Origin: Tragulus kanchil
Taxonomy: Eukaryota > Chordata > Mammalia > Artiodactyla > Tragulidae
DNA length: 64,000 nt
Direction of reading: 5' to 3'
Assembly (NCBI GenBank): GCA_022376925.1
Contig: JAIOJX010000032.1
Coordinates: 204,410,939 to 204,474,938, forward strand
Each line of letters opens with the position of its first letter. Within the stretch, counting starts at the first letter, position 1. The position numbers and the translations under genes are program-made. This document shows, in pieces, positions 36,365 through 47,910 of this stretch. A model generated the notes under the pieces. That model was not told the origin of the DNA and made no database searches. It saw nothing but the letters and a program-made list of their open reading frames with translations.

Positions 36365-36648
36365 GGGCTTCTCTAGTTGTCCAATGGGTAAGGACACTGC
36401 CTTGCAGTGCAAGGGGCGTCAGTTCAATCCCTGGCCTGAGAAGATTCCATGTGCCACAGAGCGGCTGGATCGATGTGTCCAAATACTGAGCTGGCGCTCT
36501 GGAGCACATGTGCCCAGAGCTGGTGCTCTGCGACAACAGAGGCCACCGTGATGGGAGGTCCACGTGGGCCAAAGAACAAAGATGGATGAAAATAGGCAAA
36601 TGAAAGACCAATAGAAGTGGCCCGCCCACCCCCACCCAATCTCCCCCC
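36365..36648 (+). mobile_element. GC-tailed CHR SINE
   Basis: ggggcttctctagttgtcc, ggttcaatccctggcctg-type B box (here cagttcaatccctggcc), ggccaccgtgatgggaggtc, caatagaagtggcccgccc. Flanks aaaatattttag and aaaaattttagt look like a weak TSD. Copied at 37467-37750. Confidence 0.9.
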
Positions 36649-36944
36649 AAAAATTTTAGTAATCTCTTATACCCTTTTTATTTTTGTAAGTTCAATAATA
36701 ATACCTCTTATTTCTGATTTCAATAATTTGAGTCTTTCTCTCTTTTTTCTTGGTCAGACTAGTTAAAAGTTTTACAACTATGTTAATCTTTTCAAAGGAC
36801 TAACTTTTGACTTTCTTGAATTTTCTATTATTTCTCTATTCTTCATATAATATACCTCTGCTCTATTCTTTTTATTTTTAATCATTTCTTTCTTCCTGTT
36901 TCCTTCAGACTAGTTTGTCCGTCTTTTTCTAGTTTCATAAGTTA

Positions 36945-37152
36945 GTTCAGTTCAGTTCAGTCAGTCAATCACGTCCTGCCATGAACTGTAGCGTGCCAGA
37001 ATTCCCTGTCCTTCACAATCTCCTGGGGCCTGCTCAAACTCATTTCCATTCAGTCGATGATGCCATCCAACTATCTCGTTCTCTGTCATCCCCTTTACTT
37101 CTGCCTCCCATTTTCTCAGCACCAGGGTCTTTTCCAGTGAGTCAGCTCTTCA
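36945..37152 (-). mobile_element. BovB LINE 3' end, cut by duplication break
   Basis: First 208 bases of the BovB 3' end seen in full at 38047. It stops abruptly at cagctcttca where duplication I restarts. Confidence 0.9.
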
Positions 37153-37466
37153 CCTGGAGAAGGAAATGGCAACCCACTCCAATATTCTTGCCTGGAGAAT
37201 TCCATGGACAGAGGAGCCTGGTGGGCTACAGTCCAAGCATCAGACATGACTGAGCAACCAACAGACATACATATTCACCAGTGAAGCCTAGGTCCTAGGC
37301 TTTTCTTGGTGGCACTTTCTTGACTACTAATTCAGTCTCTTTATTTTTGTTTTATTTTATTCAGATTTTTAAATTTCTTCTTAATTAATTTTCAGTAGTT
37401 TGTATCTTTCTAGGAATTTTCCATTTGATCTAGGTTATCCAATTTGTTTGGATAAAAATATTTTAG

Positions 37467-37750
37467 GGGCTTCTCTAGTTGTCCAATGGGTAAGGACACT
37501 GCCTTGCAGTGCAAGGGGCGTCAGTTCAATCCCTGGCCTGAGAAGATTCCATGTGCCACAGAGCGGCTGGATCGATGTGTCCAAATACTGAGCTGGCGCT
37601 CTGGAGCACATGTGCCCAGAGCTGGTGCTCTGCGACAACAGAGGCCACCGTGATGGGAGGTCCACGTGGGCCAAAGAACAAAGATGGATGAAAATAGGCA
37701 AATGAAAGACCAATAGAAGTGGCCCGCCCACCCCCACCCAATCTCCCCCC
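37467..37750 (+). mobile_element. GC-tailed CHR SINE (duplicate copy)
   Basis: Second copy of the element at 36365, created by duplication I. Confidence 0.9.
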
Positions 37751-38046
37751 AAAAATTTTAGTAATCTCTTATACCCTTTTTATTTTTGTAAGTTCAATAA
37801 TAATACCTCTTATTTCTGATTTCAATAATTTGAGTCTTTCTCTCTTTTTTCTTGGTCAGACTAGTTAAAAGTTTTACAACTATGTTAATCTTTTCAAAGG
37901 ACTAACTTTTGACTTTCTTGAATTTTCTATTATTTCTCTATTCTTCATATAATATACCTCTGCTCTATTCTTTTTTATTTTTAATCATTTCTTTCTTCCT
38001 GTTTCCTTCAGACTAGTTTGTCCGTCTTTTTCTAGTTTCATAAGTT

Positions 38047-38578
38047 AGTTCAGTTCAGTTCAGTCAGTCAATCACGTCCTGCCATGAACTGTAGCGTGCC
38101 AGAATTCCCTGTCCTTCACAATCTCCTGGGGCCTGCTCAAACTCATTTCCATTCAGTCGATGATGCCATCCAACTATCTCGTTCTCTGTCATCCCCTTTT
38201 CCTTCTGCCTCCCATTTTTCTCAGCACCAGGGTCTTTTCCAGTGAGTCAGCTCTTCACATCAGGCGGCCAAAGTACTGGAGCTTCAGCTTCAGCGTCAGT
38301 CCTTTCAATGAGTATTCAGAGTTGATTTCCTTTAGGTGGTTTGATCTCCTTACAGTCCGAGGGACTCTCAAGAGTCTTCTCCAGCACCATAGTTCAAAGG
38401 CATCAGTTCTTCAGCGCTCAGATTTCTTTGTGGTTTAACTCTCACGTTCCTACATGACTGCTGGCAGAACCATAGCTTTGACTATACAGGCCTTTGTTGG
38501 CAAAGTGATGTCTCTGCTTAATATGCTGTCTAGGTTTGTCATAGCTTTTCTTCCTAAGGTAGAGGGTTAGGTTATTTA
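38047..38578 (-). mobile_element. BovB (RTE) LINE 3' end
   Basis: agttcagttcagtcagtcaa, tgatgccatccaactatctc, ccaaagtactggagcttcag, gggactctcaagagtcttct, ggcctttgttggcaaagtga. These are the classic reversed BovB terminal domain, which is characteristic of ruminants. It has no long coding frame. Confidence 0.93.
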
Positions 38579-40585
38579 TTTGAGATCTCTCTTCTAATAT
38601 AGATGCATACAGTTAGAAAATTCCCTCTAAGTAATGATTTAGCTGCATCCTATAAGTTTTGGTATATTGTATTTTTTTTGTTTTCATTCATCTTAAAGTC
38701 TCTTAATTTCCATTGTGATTTCTTATTTGATCCATTGGTTATTTAGGAGTGTGTTATTTAGTATCAACATGATGTGAATATTTCTTTTTTTCTTTTACTT
38801 ATTTCTAATTTCATTTCATTGCAGTTGGACAACCTATTTTGTATGATTTCCATCCTTATAACTTTATTGAGACTTGTTTTATGACCTAATAAATGGTCTA
38901 TTCTGGAGAACATTCCATGGTGTACTTGAGACAACATATGTCTGCTTTTGAGTGGAATTTTCTCAGTGTCTAGTTTAGTTGATTTAGACTGTTGTTCAGA
39001 TTTTTTATTTCCTTGATAATTTTATGTCCAGTTAGTCTGTCTCTGAAAGTGGGGTGTTAGAATCTTCAACTAGTATTGTTGCATAATATTCTGTCAGTTT
39101 TGCTTCATATATTTTAAGGAGTATTGTTAGTACATATATGTTTATAATTGGTGTGTCTTCCTGAGGATTGATCCTATTATTGTTATTATAAAATACTCTT
39201 CTTTGCACCCTCCTGCTAATATTTGTCTTAAGATCTATTTTTTTCCCTTCCGATATTAGCACAACTACTCTGGCTTTCTTTGGCTATTGCTTACATGGCC
39301 TATGTTTGTCCATCCTTTTACGTACAATCTGTTTATTTCTTTGAATCTAAAGTGCATATCATAGAGATCACATGTGCAGTTCGATCACATTTTTTTAAAT
39401 CCATTTGCCAATTGCTACCTTTTGATTGTAATGTTTAATCTATTTGCATTTCATGTAATTGCCAATAAAGGCTGCGTTTAACTTTTTTTTCCACGTTCCT
39501 TACATAGTTCAAAGGCATCAGTTCTTCAGCGCTCAGATTTCTTTGTGGTTTAACTCTCACGTTCCTACATGACTGCTGGCAGAACCATAGCTTTGACTAT
39601 ACAGGCCTTTGTTGGCAAAGTGATGTCTCTGCTTAATATGCTGTCTAGGTTTGTCATAGCTTTTCTTCCTAAGGTAGAGGGTTAGGTTATTTATTTGAGA
39701 TCTCTCTTCTAATATAGATGCATACAGTTAGAAAATTCCCTCTAAGTAATGATTTAGCTGCATCCTATAAGTTTTGGTATATTGTATTTTTTTTGTTTTC
39801 ATTCATCTTAAAGTCTCTTAATTTCCATTGTGATTTCTTATTTGATCCATTGGTTATTTAGGAGTGTGTTATTTAGTATCAACATGATGTGAATATTTCT
39901 TTTTTTCTTTTACTTATTTCTAATTTCATTTCATTGCAGTTGGACAACCTATTTTGTATGATTTCCATCCTTATAACTTTATTGAGACTTGTTTTATGAC
40001 CTAATAAATGGTCTATTCTGGAGAACATTCCATGGTGTACTTGAGACAACATATGTCTGCTTTTGAGTGGAATTTTCTCAGTGTCTAGTTTAGTTGATTT
40101 AGACTGTTGTTCAGATTTTTTATTTCCTTGATAATTTTATGTCCAGTTAGTCTGTCTCTGAAAGTGGGGTGTTAGAATCTTCAACTAGTATTGTTGCATA
40201 ATATTCTGTCAGTTTTGCTTCATATATTTTAAGGAGTATTGTTAGTACATATATGTTTATAATTGGTGTGTCTTCCTGAGGATTGATCCTATTATTGTTA
40301 TTATAAAATACTCTTCTTTGCACCCTCCTGCTAATATTTGTCTTAAGATCTATTTTTTTCCCTTCCGATATTAGCACAACTACTCTGGCTTTCTTTGGCT
40401 ATTGCTTACATGGCCTATGTTTGTCCATCCTTTTACGTACAATCTGTTTATTTCTTTGAATCTAAAGTGCATATCATAGAGATCACATGTGCAGTTCGAT
40501 CACATTTTTTTAAATCCATTTGCCAATTGCTACCTTTTGATTGTAATGTTTAATCTATTTGCATTTCATGTAATTGCCAATAAAG
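38389..40585. repeat. Tandem duplication J (offset 1115)
   Basis: 38389-39470 recurs at 39504-40585. The 33-base bridge (39471-39503) resembles a noisy copy of 38432-38456. Confidence 0.97.
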
Positions 40586-41180
40586 TAGAATTTAGGTCTG
40601 CTATTTTGCTACTTGTTTTCTGCATATCTTATGTTCTTCTGTCTTTTTTGTGCCTCTTTTTCTCTATTATTTCCTCCTTTGGGATTAGGTAGATATTTTC
40701 TAATATACCATTTTAATTGCCTTTTTCTTTTAACCTATGTAGTTACTATGACCAGTGGTCTTTATTTTCTTCATGTGGATTCCAGGCACTCTCTCACATC
40801 CTTTCATATCAGCCTGAAGTCCTTCCTTTGGTATTTCTCGTAGGGTAGGTCTGCCAATAATACATTGTGTCTGTGTTTGCTTATCTGTGACTATCTTAAT
40901 TTTGCCATTATATTTTAACAGCTTTACTGAGATGTAGTTTGCATAACATACCATCCACCCATTTAAAATGTACAATAAATTATGTTTACCATACTCACTG
41001 AGTTGTGCATCCATCACCATATTTAATTTTAGAATATTTTCATTACTCCAAAAAGAAACCCTCTTCTCCTTAGCCATCACTCTCCAAATCTGTCATCGGT
41101 CTCCATCAACTCAAGTCCAGGCAACCACTAATCTACTTTCTCTATAGATGTCCCTCTTTGTTGATCTATTTAACATTTTA
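38580..41180 (-). mobile_element. Old antisense L1, ORF2 endonuclease part
   Basis: The minus-strand frame 39032-39262 contains QEDTPIINIYVL and EDSNTPLSETD, eroded forms of the L1 ORF2 endonuclease motifs NIYAPN and GDFNTPLS. Duplication J copies it at 40147-40377. From about 40900 a separate L1 3'-end-like piece reads agctttactgagatgtagtt and caaccactaatctactttc. Confidence 0.75.
39504..39692 (-). mobile_element. BovB 3' end fragment (duplicate copy)
   Basis: Partial second copy of 38389-38577, created by duplication J. Confidence 0.9.
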
Positions 41181-41383
41181 AAAGAATGACCTTTTAACTT
41201 TATTGATTTTCTCTATTCTTTGTCCATTTTCTCTGTTTGTTTATTGAGTGTACTTGTAGTTTTTTTGATGTTGATATTTCAATGAATGAATATAATTAAT
41301 TTACCCGTTTGATTGTTGATGGAATTTTGGATTGTTACACATATCTTCTATTACAGGCTTCCCTGGATACATACACACAGAGA

Positions 41384-41665
41384 TTGTTAAAGACTTCCCT
41401 AGTAGCTCAGCTGGGGTGATCCTAGTTCAATTCCTGAGTCAGTAAGATCCCCTGGAAAAAGGATAAAGTACCCACTCCAGTGTTCTTGGTAGCTCAGATG
41501 GTAAAGAATCTGCCTGCAATGCAGGCAACCTGTGTTTGATCCCTGGGTTGTGAAGATCCCCTAGAGAAGGCAATGGCTACCCACTCCAGTATTCCTGCCT
41601 GGAGAATTCCATGGCTTGTCCATGGGATCACAAAGAGTCGAACACAACTGAGTGACTTTCACTTT
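41384..41665 (+). mobile_element. Bov-tA SINE, dimer-like with two heads
   Basis: A first head (cttccctagtagctcagctg, gttcaattcctgagtcag, ccactccagtgttcttgg) runs straight into a second (tagctcagatggtaaagaat) and a complete end (gatcacaaagagtcg). Copied at 42479-42760. Confidence 0.85.
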
Positions 41666-41957
41666 CACTTTTTCATATGTATCTGTGATGTTACTTGTTT
41701 AGCACTTCAATCCCATTCTTCAATTATTTGTATTTCCCCCTTTATAATTGAATATCCACTGGACTGGTTTGCATCAACTGGGGTAAATACTTGCTGCTCT
41801 CAGCATGTTCAGTGATTTTCACTTTTTATTTCAGCTGGTGTAAGTTAAATTTACATTTCTTGTGATTAGTATAAGCACTTTCACTTTTCCAGTCTGTACT
41901 TCTTTTCAGGAACAGAACAATGTATTAGTCAAAGAAACAGAACAGAATCTACATGTG

Positions 41958-41969
41958 TATAATGTATTT

Positions 41970-42003
<34 letters not shown>

Positions 42004-42110
42004 ATGTATTATATATACAAATATATATAATGTATTATATATACATATATATATACACTGTACTAGTCAATATATAGGCATATAGGTGTATATATATATA
42101 TATATATATG
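41958..42110. repeat. AT-rich (TA)n microsatellite
   Basis: Interrupted TA dinucleotide tracts separated by aatgtattatatatac-type spacers. The open frame of alternating I/Y here is a by-product. Confidence 0.95.
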
Positions 42111-42478
42111 TTTATGGGAGAGAAAGAATTATTATTAGGTAACGGACTCACACAATCATAGAGACCAAGTTTCAAAATCTATAGTTGGCAAGCTGAAGAT
42201 CTAGGAGAGCCGATGATGTGGTTCCAGTCAAAAGGCCAGCAGGCCTCAGACCCAGGAACAACTGATATTTCAGTTTGAGTCTGAAAGCAGGGGAAAAAGA
42301 AGAAAAGACTTGAAGGCAGTCAAGTAGGAGGAGCTCCTCATATTCATGGGTGGGTCAACGTGATCTGTTCAGGCTTTCAACTGGTTGAGCGAGGCCCACC
42401 AGATTAGGGAGATGTTACATGTATGCAGGCTTAGTTCATATTCTATTACAGGCTTCCCTGGATACATACACACAGAGA

Positions 42479-42760
42479 TTGTTAAAGACTTCCCTAGTAG
42501 CTCAGCTGGGGTGATCCTAGTTCAATTCCTGAGTCAGTAAGATCCCCTGGAAAAAGGATAAAGTACCCACTCCAGTGTTCTTGGTAGCTCAGATGGTAAA
42601 GAATCTGCCTGCAATGCAGGCAACCTGTGTTTGATCCCTGGGTTGTGAAGATCCCCTAGAGAAGGCAATGGCTACCCACTCCAGTATTCCTGCCTGGAGA
42701 ATTCCATGGCTTGTCCATGGGATCACAAAGAGTCGAACACAACTGAGTGACTTTCACTTT
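42479..42760 (+). mobile_element. Bov-tA dimer-like SINE (duplicate copy)
   Basis: Second copy of the element at 41384, created by duplication K. Confidence 0.85.
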
Positions 42761-43052
42761 CACTTTTTCATATGTATCTGTGATGTTACTTGTTTAGCAC
42801 TTCAATCCCATTCTTCAATTATTTGTATTTCCCCCTTTATAATTGAATATCCACTGGACTGGTTTGCATCAACTGGGGTAAATACTTGCTGCTCTCAGCA
42901 TGTTCAGTGATTTTCACTTTTTATTTCAGCTGGTGTAAGTTAAATTTACATTTCTTGTGATTAGTATAAGCACTTTCACTTTTCCAGTCTGTACTTCTTT
43001 TCAGGAACAGAACAATGTATTAGTCAAAGAAACAGAACAGAACCTACATGTG

Positions 43053-43064
43053 TATAATGTATTT

Positions 43065-43102
<38 letters not shown>

Positions 43103-43209
43103 GTATTATATATACAAATATATATAATGTATTATATATACATATATATATACACTGTACTAGTCAATATATAGGCATATAGGTGTATATATATATATAT
43201 ATATATATG
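43053..43209. repeat. AT-rich (TA)n microsatellite (duplicate copy)
   Basis: Second copy of the microsatellite at 41958. It is about four bases longer in total. Confidence 0.95.
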
Positions 43210-43534
43210 TTTATGGGAGAGAAAGAATTATTATTAGGTAACGGACTCACACAATCATAGAGACCAAGTTTCAAAATCTATAGTTGGCAAGCTGAAGATC
43301 TAGGAGAGCCGATGATGTGGTTCCAGTCAAAAGGCCAGCAGGCCTCAGACCCAGGAACAACTGATATTTCAGTTTGAGTCTGAAAGCAGGGGAAAAAGAA
43401 GAAAAGACTTGAAGGCAGTCAAGTAGGAGGAGCTCCTCATATTCATGGGTGGGTCAACGTGATCTGTTCAGGCTTTCAACTGGTTGAGCGAGGCCCACCA
43501 GATTAGGGAGATGTTACATGTATGCAGGCTTAGT

Positions 43535-43735
43535 TGATCAGTCGTGTCCAACTTTTTGGGGCCCCATGAGCTGTAGCTTGCCTGGCTTCTATGTCCATTG
43601 AATTCTCCAGGCAAGAATACTGGAGTGGGTTGCTAGAAGATATCCTACTCCAGGATATCTTCCCAGCCCAGGGATCAAACCCACATCTCTGACATTGGCA
43701 GGCAGATTTTTCACCACTGAGTCACCTGGGAAGGC
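43535..43735 (-). mobile_element. Bov-tA SINE with internal rearrangement
   Basis: gatcagtcgtgtccaacttt, gccccatgagctgtagc, caggcaagaatactggagtg, gggatcaaacccacatc, gagtcacctgggaag, reversed. The words gatatcctactccaggatat form a short inverted repeat not usual in the family. Confidence 0.9.
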
Positions 43736-45900
43736 TCTAGGAGGTGTTAGGACTTTTTAAAACTCACATTTGTTAAATGAAGCCCTGGGTGCAGGATGGT
43801 TAGCCCTGGTTCAACAAAAGACCACAAGAGAAATGGAAATAGAGGAGTTCATTATTCACAGGCCCTGGAGGAATTACAGGCCACACCTGAAAGGGTGGTC
43901 AAGGCAGGTGCAAGCAGAGAGAGCGACAGAGCTTGGTGCCCATGCCTATACTAGAGTCCTTGGGTGCAGTGCTTTGGGGTCCCCAGGCTAATGCTGGATT
44001 GGTCAACTTAAACCAGAAAGAACAGGTTTTTGGTAAGGTGCAAGGGTATCTTATCCAAGAGGGGCACACAAAGAGGAGCCGCTGGGTGGGGGTGGGGGTG
44101 GGAGGCACTGTTAATCTCAGGGCTGTTGAGTCATATCAAGAATTCACATTTGCTTGTAACTCAGTGGGTTGCTCTCTAGGCCACATGTTGGCCAGAGGGG
44201 CTAATGTGAGTTCAAGGATCCCACAGGCTACTTGACCAAAACTGGATGTTGAGACAGCAAAATTGTGGAGAAACTTAACTAAACTCTCAACAGGGGGCAA
44301 CTGCTTTATTCAGTCTATTGGTTTAAATGTTAAACTCATGCAGACGTATCCTCACAAAACCACCCAGAGCCGGGTGTGGGGGGAGGGGGGTGGAACACCC
44401 AGAATAATGTTTGACTGAATATTGGATTCTCCCCCACCTCCTGACCCCATGGCCTCATCGAGTTGACACCCAAAATTAACCACCACAGGCAACATGTAAT
44501 AAAATATTAAAGAAGTACACAAAGACACTCAAAAAGAATGTATAACAGCCCCACTGTGCTCATATAACCCTCAAGGATCTATCTATGAGGATATAAAGTA
44601 TGATTTTTCTCTCATTGAAGAATCTCCACGGTCAGTGGAGCCATGCGCCCATGTGGTAGGATCAGGTTTAGCAGCTGAGAAAATAGATGCACCAGTGGAG
44701 TTTCCAAGTAAGTTATCATCTAAAGATAACTTTCAAAATGCCCTTACACCTCTAGTCCAGGATTGACAGAGCTCAGGCAGATTATTTCAAAATCCTACTC
44801 GATCTGGGTCAACCATTGTGGCAGGCAGATTTTTCACCACTGAGTCACCTGGGAAGGCTCTAGGAGGTGTTAGGACTTTTTAAAACTCACATTTGTTAAA
44901 TGAAGCCCTGGGTGCAGGATGGTTAGCCCTGGTTCAACAAAAGACCACAAGAGAAATGGAAATAGAGGAGTTCATTATTCACAGGCCCTGGAGGAATTAC
45001 AGGCCACACCTGAAAGGGTGGTCAAGGCAGGTGCAAGCAGAGAGAGCGACAGAGCTTGGTGCCCATGCCTATACTAGAGTCCTTGGGTGCAGTGCTTTGG
45101 GGTCCCCAGGCTAATGCTGGATTGGTCAACTTAAACCAGAAAGAACAGGTTTTTGGTAAGGTGCAAGGGTATCTTATCCAAGAGGGGCACACAAAGAGGA
45201 GCCGCTGGGTGGGGGTGGGGGTGGGAGGCACTGTTAATCTCAGGGCTGTTGAGTCATATCAAGAATTCACATTTGCTTGTAACTCAGTGGGTTGCTCTCT
45301 AGGCCACATGTTGGCCAGAGGGGCTAATGTGAGTTCAAGGATCCCACAGGCTACTTGACCAAAACTGGATGTTGAGACAGCAAAATTGTGGAGAAACTTA
45401 ACTAAACTCTCAACAGGGGGCAACTGCTTTATTCAGTCTATTGGTTTAAATGTTAAACTCATGCAGACGTATCCTCACAAAACCACCCAGAGCCGGGTGT
45501 GGGGGGAGGGGGGTGGAACACCCAGAATAATGTTTGACTGAATATTGGATTCTCCCCCACCTCCTGACCCCATGGCCTCATCGAGTTGACACCCAAAATT
45601 AACCACCACAGGCAACATGTAATAAAATATTAAAGAAGTACACAAAGACACTCAAAAAGAATGTATAACAGCCCCACTGTGCTCATATAACCCTCAAGGA
45701 TCTATCTATGAGGATATAAAGTATGATTTTTCTCTCATTGAAGAATCTCCACGGTCAGTGGAGCCATGCGCCCATGTGGTAGGATCAGGTTTAGCAGCTG
45801 AGAAAATAGATGCACCAGTGGAGTTTCCAAGTAAGTTATCATCTAAAGATAACTTTCAAAATGCCCTTACACCTCTAGTCCAGGATTGACAGAGCTCAGG
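43697..45900. repeat. Tandem duplication L (offset 1123)
   Basis: 43697-44777 recurs at 44820-45900. A 42-base bridge (44778-44819) matches neither flank that I can see. Confidence 0.97.
44084..44103 (+). other. G-quadruplex-prone run
   Basis: Four G-runs of at least three (gggtgggggtgggggtggg). Copied at 45207-45226. Confidence 0.6.
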
Positions 45901-45997
45901 TGCTTGAGAGGAAAATCCCATTGAAACAGTTTTAAAGTGATTTTTAAGTGTCAGCAGGATATATTGTGAAAAGGACACTGTAAAAAATGAAAGACCA

Positions 45998-46254
45998 GGC
46001 TTCCCTGGTGGTCCAGTGGGTAAGGACGCTGCCTTGCAGTGCAAGGGGTGCCAGTTCTATCCCTGGCCTGGGAAGATCCCACGTGCTCCGGAGCAGCTGG
46101 ACCAATGTGTCCAACTACCCAGCCGGAGCTCTGGAGCGCATGCACCCAGAGCCAGTGCTCTGTGACGAGAGAGGCCACTGGTATGTGAGGCCCACACAGG
46201 CCAAAGAGCAAAGACAGATGAAAATAAATAGATGAAAGACCAATAGAAGTGGTC
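45998..46254 (+). mobile_element. GC-tailed CHR SINE, tail shortened
   Basis: ggcttccctggtggtccagt, gccagttctatccctggcc, gagcagctggaccaatgtg, accaatagaagtggtc. The C-rich tract is absent and an A-rich run follows directly. No clear TSD. Confidence 0.88.
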
Positions 46255-46656
46255 AAAAAACAAAAAAGAAAAAAGTGGCACACCAGGAAATACAGATTTA
46301 AGTAAATTGTTTCAGGTGATAAAGAGTACCAGTTGACTAAAAATAAGAATATAAGTAAAAATTGGGAGGGGGGAAATGAGGTGACATATTATCAAATTAA
46401 ATTCCTTAATATTCAATATCCGCATCAGTTAAAGTGAGGGAGTCTTCAAATAACATTTTAAAGTAGACAAGTTGAGAAAGTGGTATAATCATATTTTTGA
46501 ATTCTGAATGTAAACAATGGAAGCACAAAACCCAGATGCGCTTTGAAATGTTCACTTCTGGAGAGTGGGCCAGGGGTAGGCCTAGAGACCAGAGAACTTT
46601 CACTTTCTTTATTCTTTCTGTAATTGTTTGAAATGTTATGACTCCGTATATGAGCC

Positions 46657-47013
46657 TTTTTTTTTTTTTTAATTCCCATAATTTTTTTTTTTTTAAAGAT
46701 TTATTTATTTATTTATTTTGGGCGGGGGTCGGGTTGGGGAGGGAGGGGAGCAGGCGGGCCACTTCTATTGGTCTTTCATTTCTCTATTTTCATTGTCTTC
46801 GTTCTTTGGCTCCTGTGGGCCTCCCATCGCGGTGGCGTCTGTCGTCGCAGAGCACCGGCTCTGTGCGCATGCGCTCCAGAGCTGCGGCTTGGTAATTGGA
46901 CACATCGGTCCAGCCACTCCGCGGCACGTGGGATCTTCCCAGGCCAGGGATCGAACCGGCGCCCCTTGCACTGCAAGGCGGTGTCCTTACCCACTGGACC
47001 ACCAGGGGAAGCC
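46657..47013 (-). mobile_element. GC-tailed CHR SINE with TSD
   Basis: G-rich tract 46720-46748, ctattggtctttcatttctc, cagggatcgaaccggcgcc, ccaccaggggaagc. Flanked by tatgagcc at 46649-46656 and 47014-47021. The tail contains an inserted aattcccataatt. Open frames across it are repeat-derived. Confidence 0.92.
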
Positions 47014-47300
47014 TATGAGCCATTTTTATGGTTGTAAAAAACAGGAGCAAAACACCATAGGAACCTCTAATTCCATCTTAGGAACCACAAGGGAAAAGAT
47101 TTCTCCTTTTACCTCCTTCCAACAGATGAAACGTGGCTATGGCCTCCCCTACCTCCTTCCTAGCTGGACAGTACTGCCAGGGAAGCATTCAATGACCAGG
47201 CTCGACAAGGTACCCTACAGTTTAAAATCTTTTTTAACTTGAACTTTAAAATTTTTAATTTGTTTAGTTTCTTAAGATGCAAATAGATTGATGGTTGCTA

Positions 47301-47324
47301 GGGGCAGGGGTGGGGGTGGGGTGG
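47301..47324 (+). other. G-rich tract
   Basis: ggggcaggggtgggggtggg then gtgg: four or more G-runs, quadruplex-prone. Confidence 0.55.
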
Positions 47325-47759
47325 AATGGAGAGTCATTCAGTGGATATAAAGTCACAGCTAGATGAGATGAGTAAGTCCTGAGACCTGCTGTGACTCCCA
47401 GAGTCTATAGTGAAAGTTACAGTGGGTGCTGGGACCTTGAAAGCTTGTTGAAAAGATGTCTCATATTAATTCTTCTTGAGAGCTTGTTTCAAGGTTCTAG
47501 CAGGGGAGCGCAGCTGCATATCTACCTTTGACCAAAGACCAGTCCTACTCTATTGGGGAGGGTCGTCCTCTTTGACTGAGCACCCAGCATCGGGAGTGAC
47601 ACACATGGAATCGTGAGGGAGGAAGGCAACACCCACCTAGCCAGCTAGATCAGCTGAATCAACCCTGGTGATCAATGGGGTGACAGACGTCGCAACCAGA
47701 TCTCCCTCACATATGGTTAACTATTCTTAACATACACACAGACACAAAAAGCCGAGGGA

Positions 47760-47910
47760 CATAAAGAGTCTTCTGAATGTGATGGATATGTTTATAATCT
47801 TGATGGTGGTGATGGTATTATGGGTGTTTGCGTATGTCCAAAGTCATCCAAACGTTTACATTAAACATGTACGATCCATATACCACAATAAAGCTATACT
47901 TTAAAAGAAT
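47760..47910 (+). mobile_element. Old L1 3' end
   Basis: ataatcttgatggtggtgat, gtatgtccaaagtcatcc, ttaaacatgtacgatcc and caataaagctatac follow the older L1 3' UTR pattern. Confidence 0.6.

Larger units (their letters stand above)
30095..36960 (-). mobile_element. Old antisense L1, 3' half, heavily interrupted
   Basis: Recognisable L1 text in 3'-to-5' order: ttcatccatttgtagcatgt, tcatcagttgatggacatg, attagttatcctagtgagtg, ggtgtcctatctaaggaatc, gaaaagaccattctttcccc, aatattaagtcttccaaccc, aaatgctttttctgtatcta (the ORF2 reverse-transcriptase part). Broken by Bov-tA, CHR and GC-tailed SINEs, the RPL23A pseudogene and duplication H. Many stops. Confidence 0.8.
36051..38257. repeat. Tandem duplication I (offset 1102)
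   Basis: 36051-37152 recurs at 37153-38257. Copy 1 breaks inside a BovB 3' end and restarts in the middle of a Bov-tA SINE, so neither repeat boundary explains it. Confidence 0.97.
41346..43535. repeat. Tandem duplication K (offset 1095-1099)
   Basis: 41346-42436 recurs at 42441-43535 after four bases (cata). The copies differ mainly in AT-dinucleotide number. Confidence 0.97.

Noticed and set aside
39032..40377. Duplicated 76-codon minus-strand gene
   Set aside because: The protein is an eroded piece of L1 ORF2 endonuclease (NIYVL, SNTPLS), copied by duplication J.
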